From assembly GCA_964370195.1 (NCBI GenBank), contig CAYJIH010000011.1, positions 1-41,477 on the forward strand: a DNA stretch of 41,477 bases. The letters are read 5' to 3'. Each line of letters opens with the position of its first letter. The stretch's first letter is position 1. Below, one piece after another: positions 41,341 through 41,477 of the stretch. Below the pieces are notes generated by a model that did not search any database, was not told where the DNA came from, and saw nothing but the letters and a program-made list of their open reading frames with translations. The DNA comes from JAAYCI01 sp964370195. GTDB lineage: Bacteria > Bacillota > Clostridia > Oscillospirales > Ruminococcaceae. The position numbers and the translations under genes are program-made.

Positions 41341-41477
41341 TTCTAAAGGACACGCACAGCGCGAGCGGACTCAAACCAAAAGCCAAAGGGCAATATTTTA
41401 TTAAAATCACACGCCGTAGGGCAGCGAGGCTTCGCGCCGCACCCCCGTTTGCGCCGCTATGGTCACACTAAAATAGA

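Noticed and set aside
1..41477. CRISPR array, prophage, insertion sequence, tRNA or rRNA genes, toxin-antitoxin or defence genes
   Set aside because: Looked for by eye on both strands; no spaced repeat arrays, transposases, integrases or RNA gene folds were seen.

Overview
The window reads as core chromosome of a low-to-moderate GC Gram-positive anaerobe of the class Clostridia. Grounds: the mraZ-rsmH-ftsL-PBP(PASTA)-murE-murF-mraY-ftsW-murG-ftsQ-ftsZ order, the ylxM-ffh-rpsP-khpA-rimM-trmD order, an HPr with both His15 and Ser46, an MurE with the meso-diaminopimelate motif DNPR, strong AGGAGG-type ribosome binding sites and consensus sigma-A promoters. A closing GC-rich repeat resembles intergenic repeats common in Oscillospiraceae/Ruminococcaceae-like genomes (recollection, not a search). 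A run of 100 N inside mraY shows this is a draft assembly.

Layout. 1-4.3 kb: a galactose-binding lipoprotein (mglB-like) without its ABC partners, an MFS permease, an ArsC/Spx-type thioredoxin-fold protein and a voltage-gated-type K+ channel. 4.4-6.3 kb: typA/bipA. 6.7-8.9 kb: a GT1-type glycosyltransferase and nfo (endonuclease IV). 9.1-14.1 kb: purA, malQ behind a leader with one or two micro-ORFs, and the divergent ptsI. 14.2-27.6 kb: the division and cell-wall (dcw) cluster, all on the minus strand, led by mraZ with three exact 10-bp-spaced MraZ-type boxes. 27.8-31.8 kb: a coiled-coil protein, coaD, rsmD, a small unknown protein and uvrC. 31.8-32.2 kb: HPr. 32.4-36.6 kb: the signal-recognition/ribosome-maturation operon ylxM-ffh-rpsP-khpA-(small membrane protein)-rimM-trmD. 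36.7-38.1 kb: a two-subunit class I fumarase-type hydratase. 38.3-40.0 kb: a Na/phosphate cotransporter-PhoU fusion. 40.3-41.1 kb: a PH-domain protein and a low-molecular-weight-phosphatase-type ArsC. The end is a composite hairpin repeat.

How it works together. ptsI and HPr form the general phosphotransfer relay but lie about 18 kb apart in separate units. The dcw genes make meso-DAP peptidoglycan precursors (MurE, MurF, MraY, MurG) and the septal machinery (FtsL, FtsQ, FtsW, FtsI, FtsZ). murD, murC, murB and ftsA are not in the cluster. Most units end in clear intrinsic hairpins, several shared by convergent genes.

I found no multi-gene system that looks undescribed. The best leads are small: a micro-ORF with a full Shine-Dalgarno whose stop overlaps the malQ start, preceded by another ORF whose stop overlaps its start; a three-arm, mutually exclusive hairpin set upstream of an unknown membrane peptide and rimM; terminator-like or palindromic elements at the predicted transcript starts of several units; a Ser/Pro/Val repeat insertion in FtsQ; and a loss of murD from its usual place.
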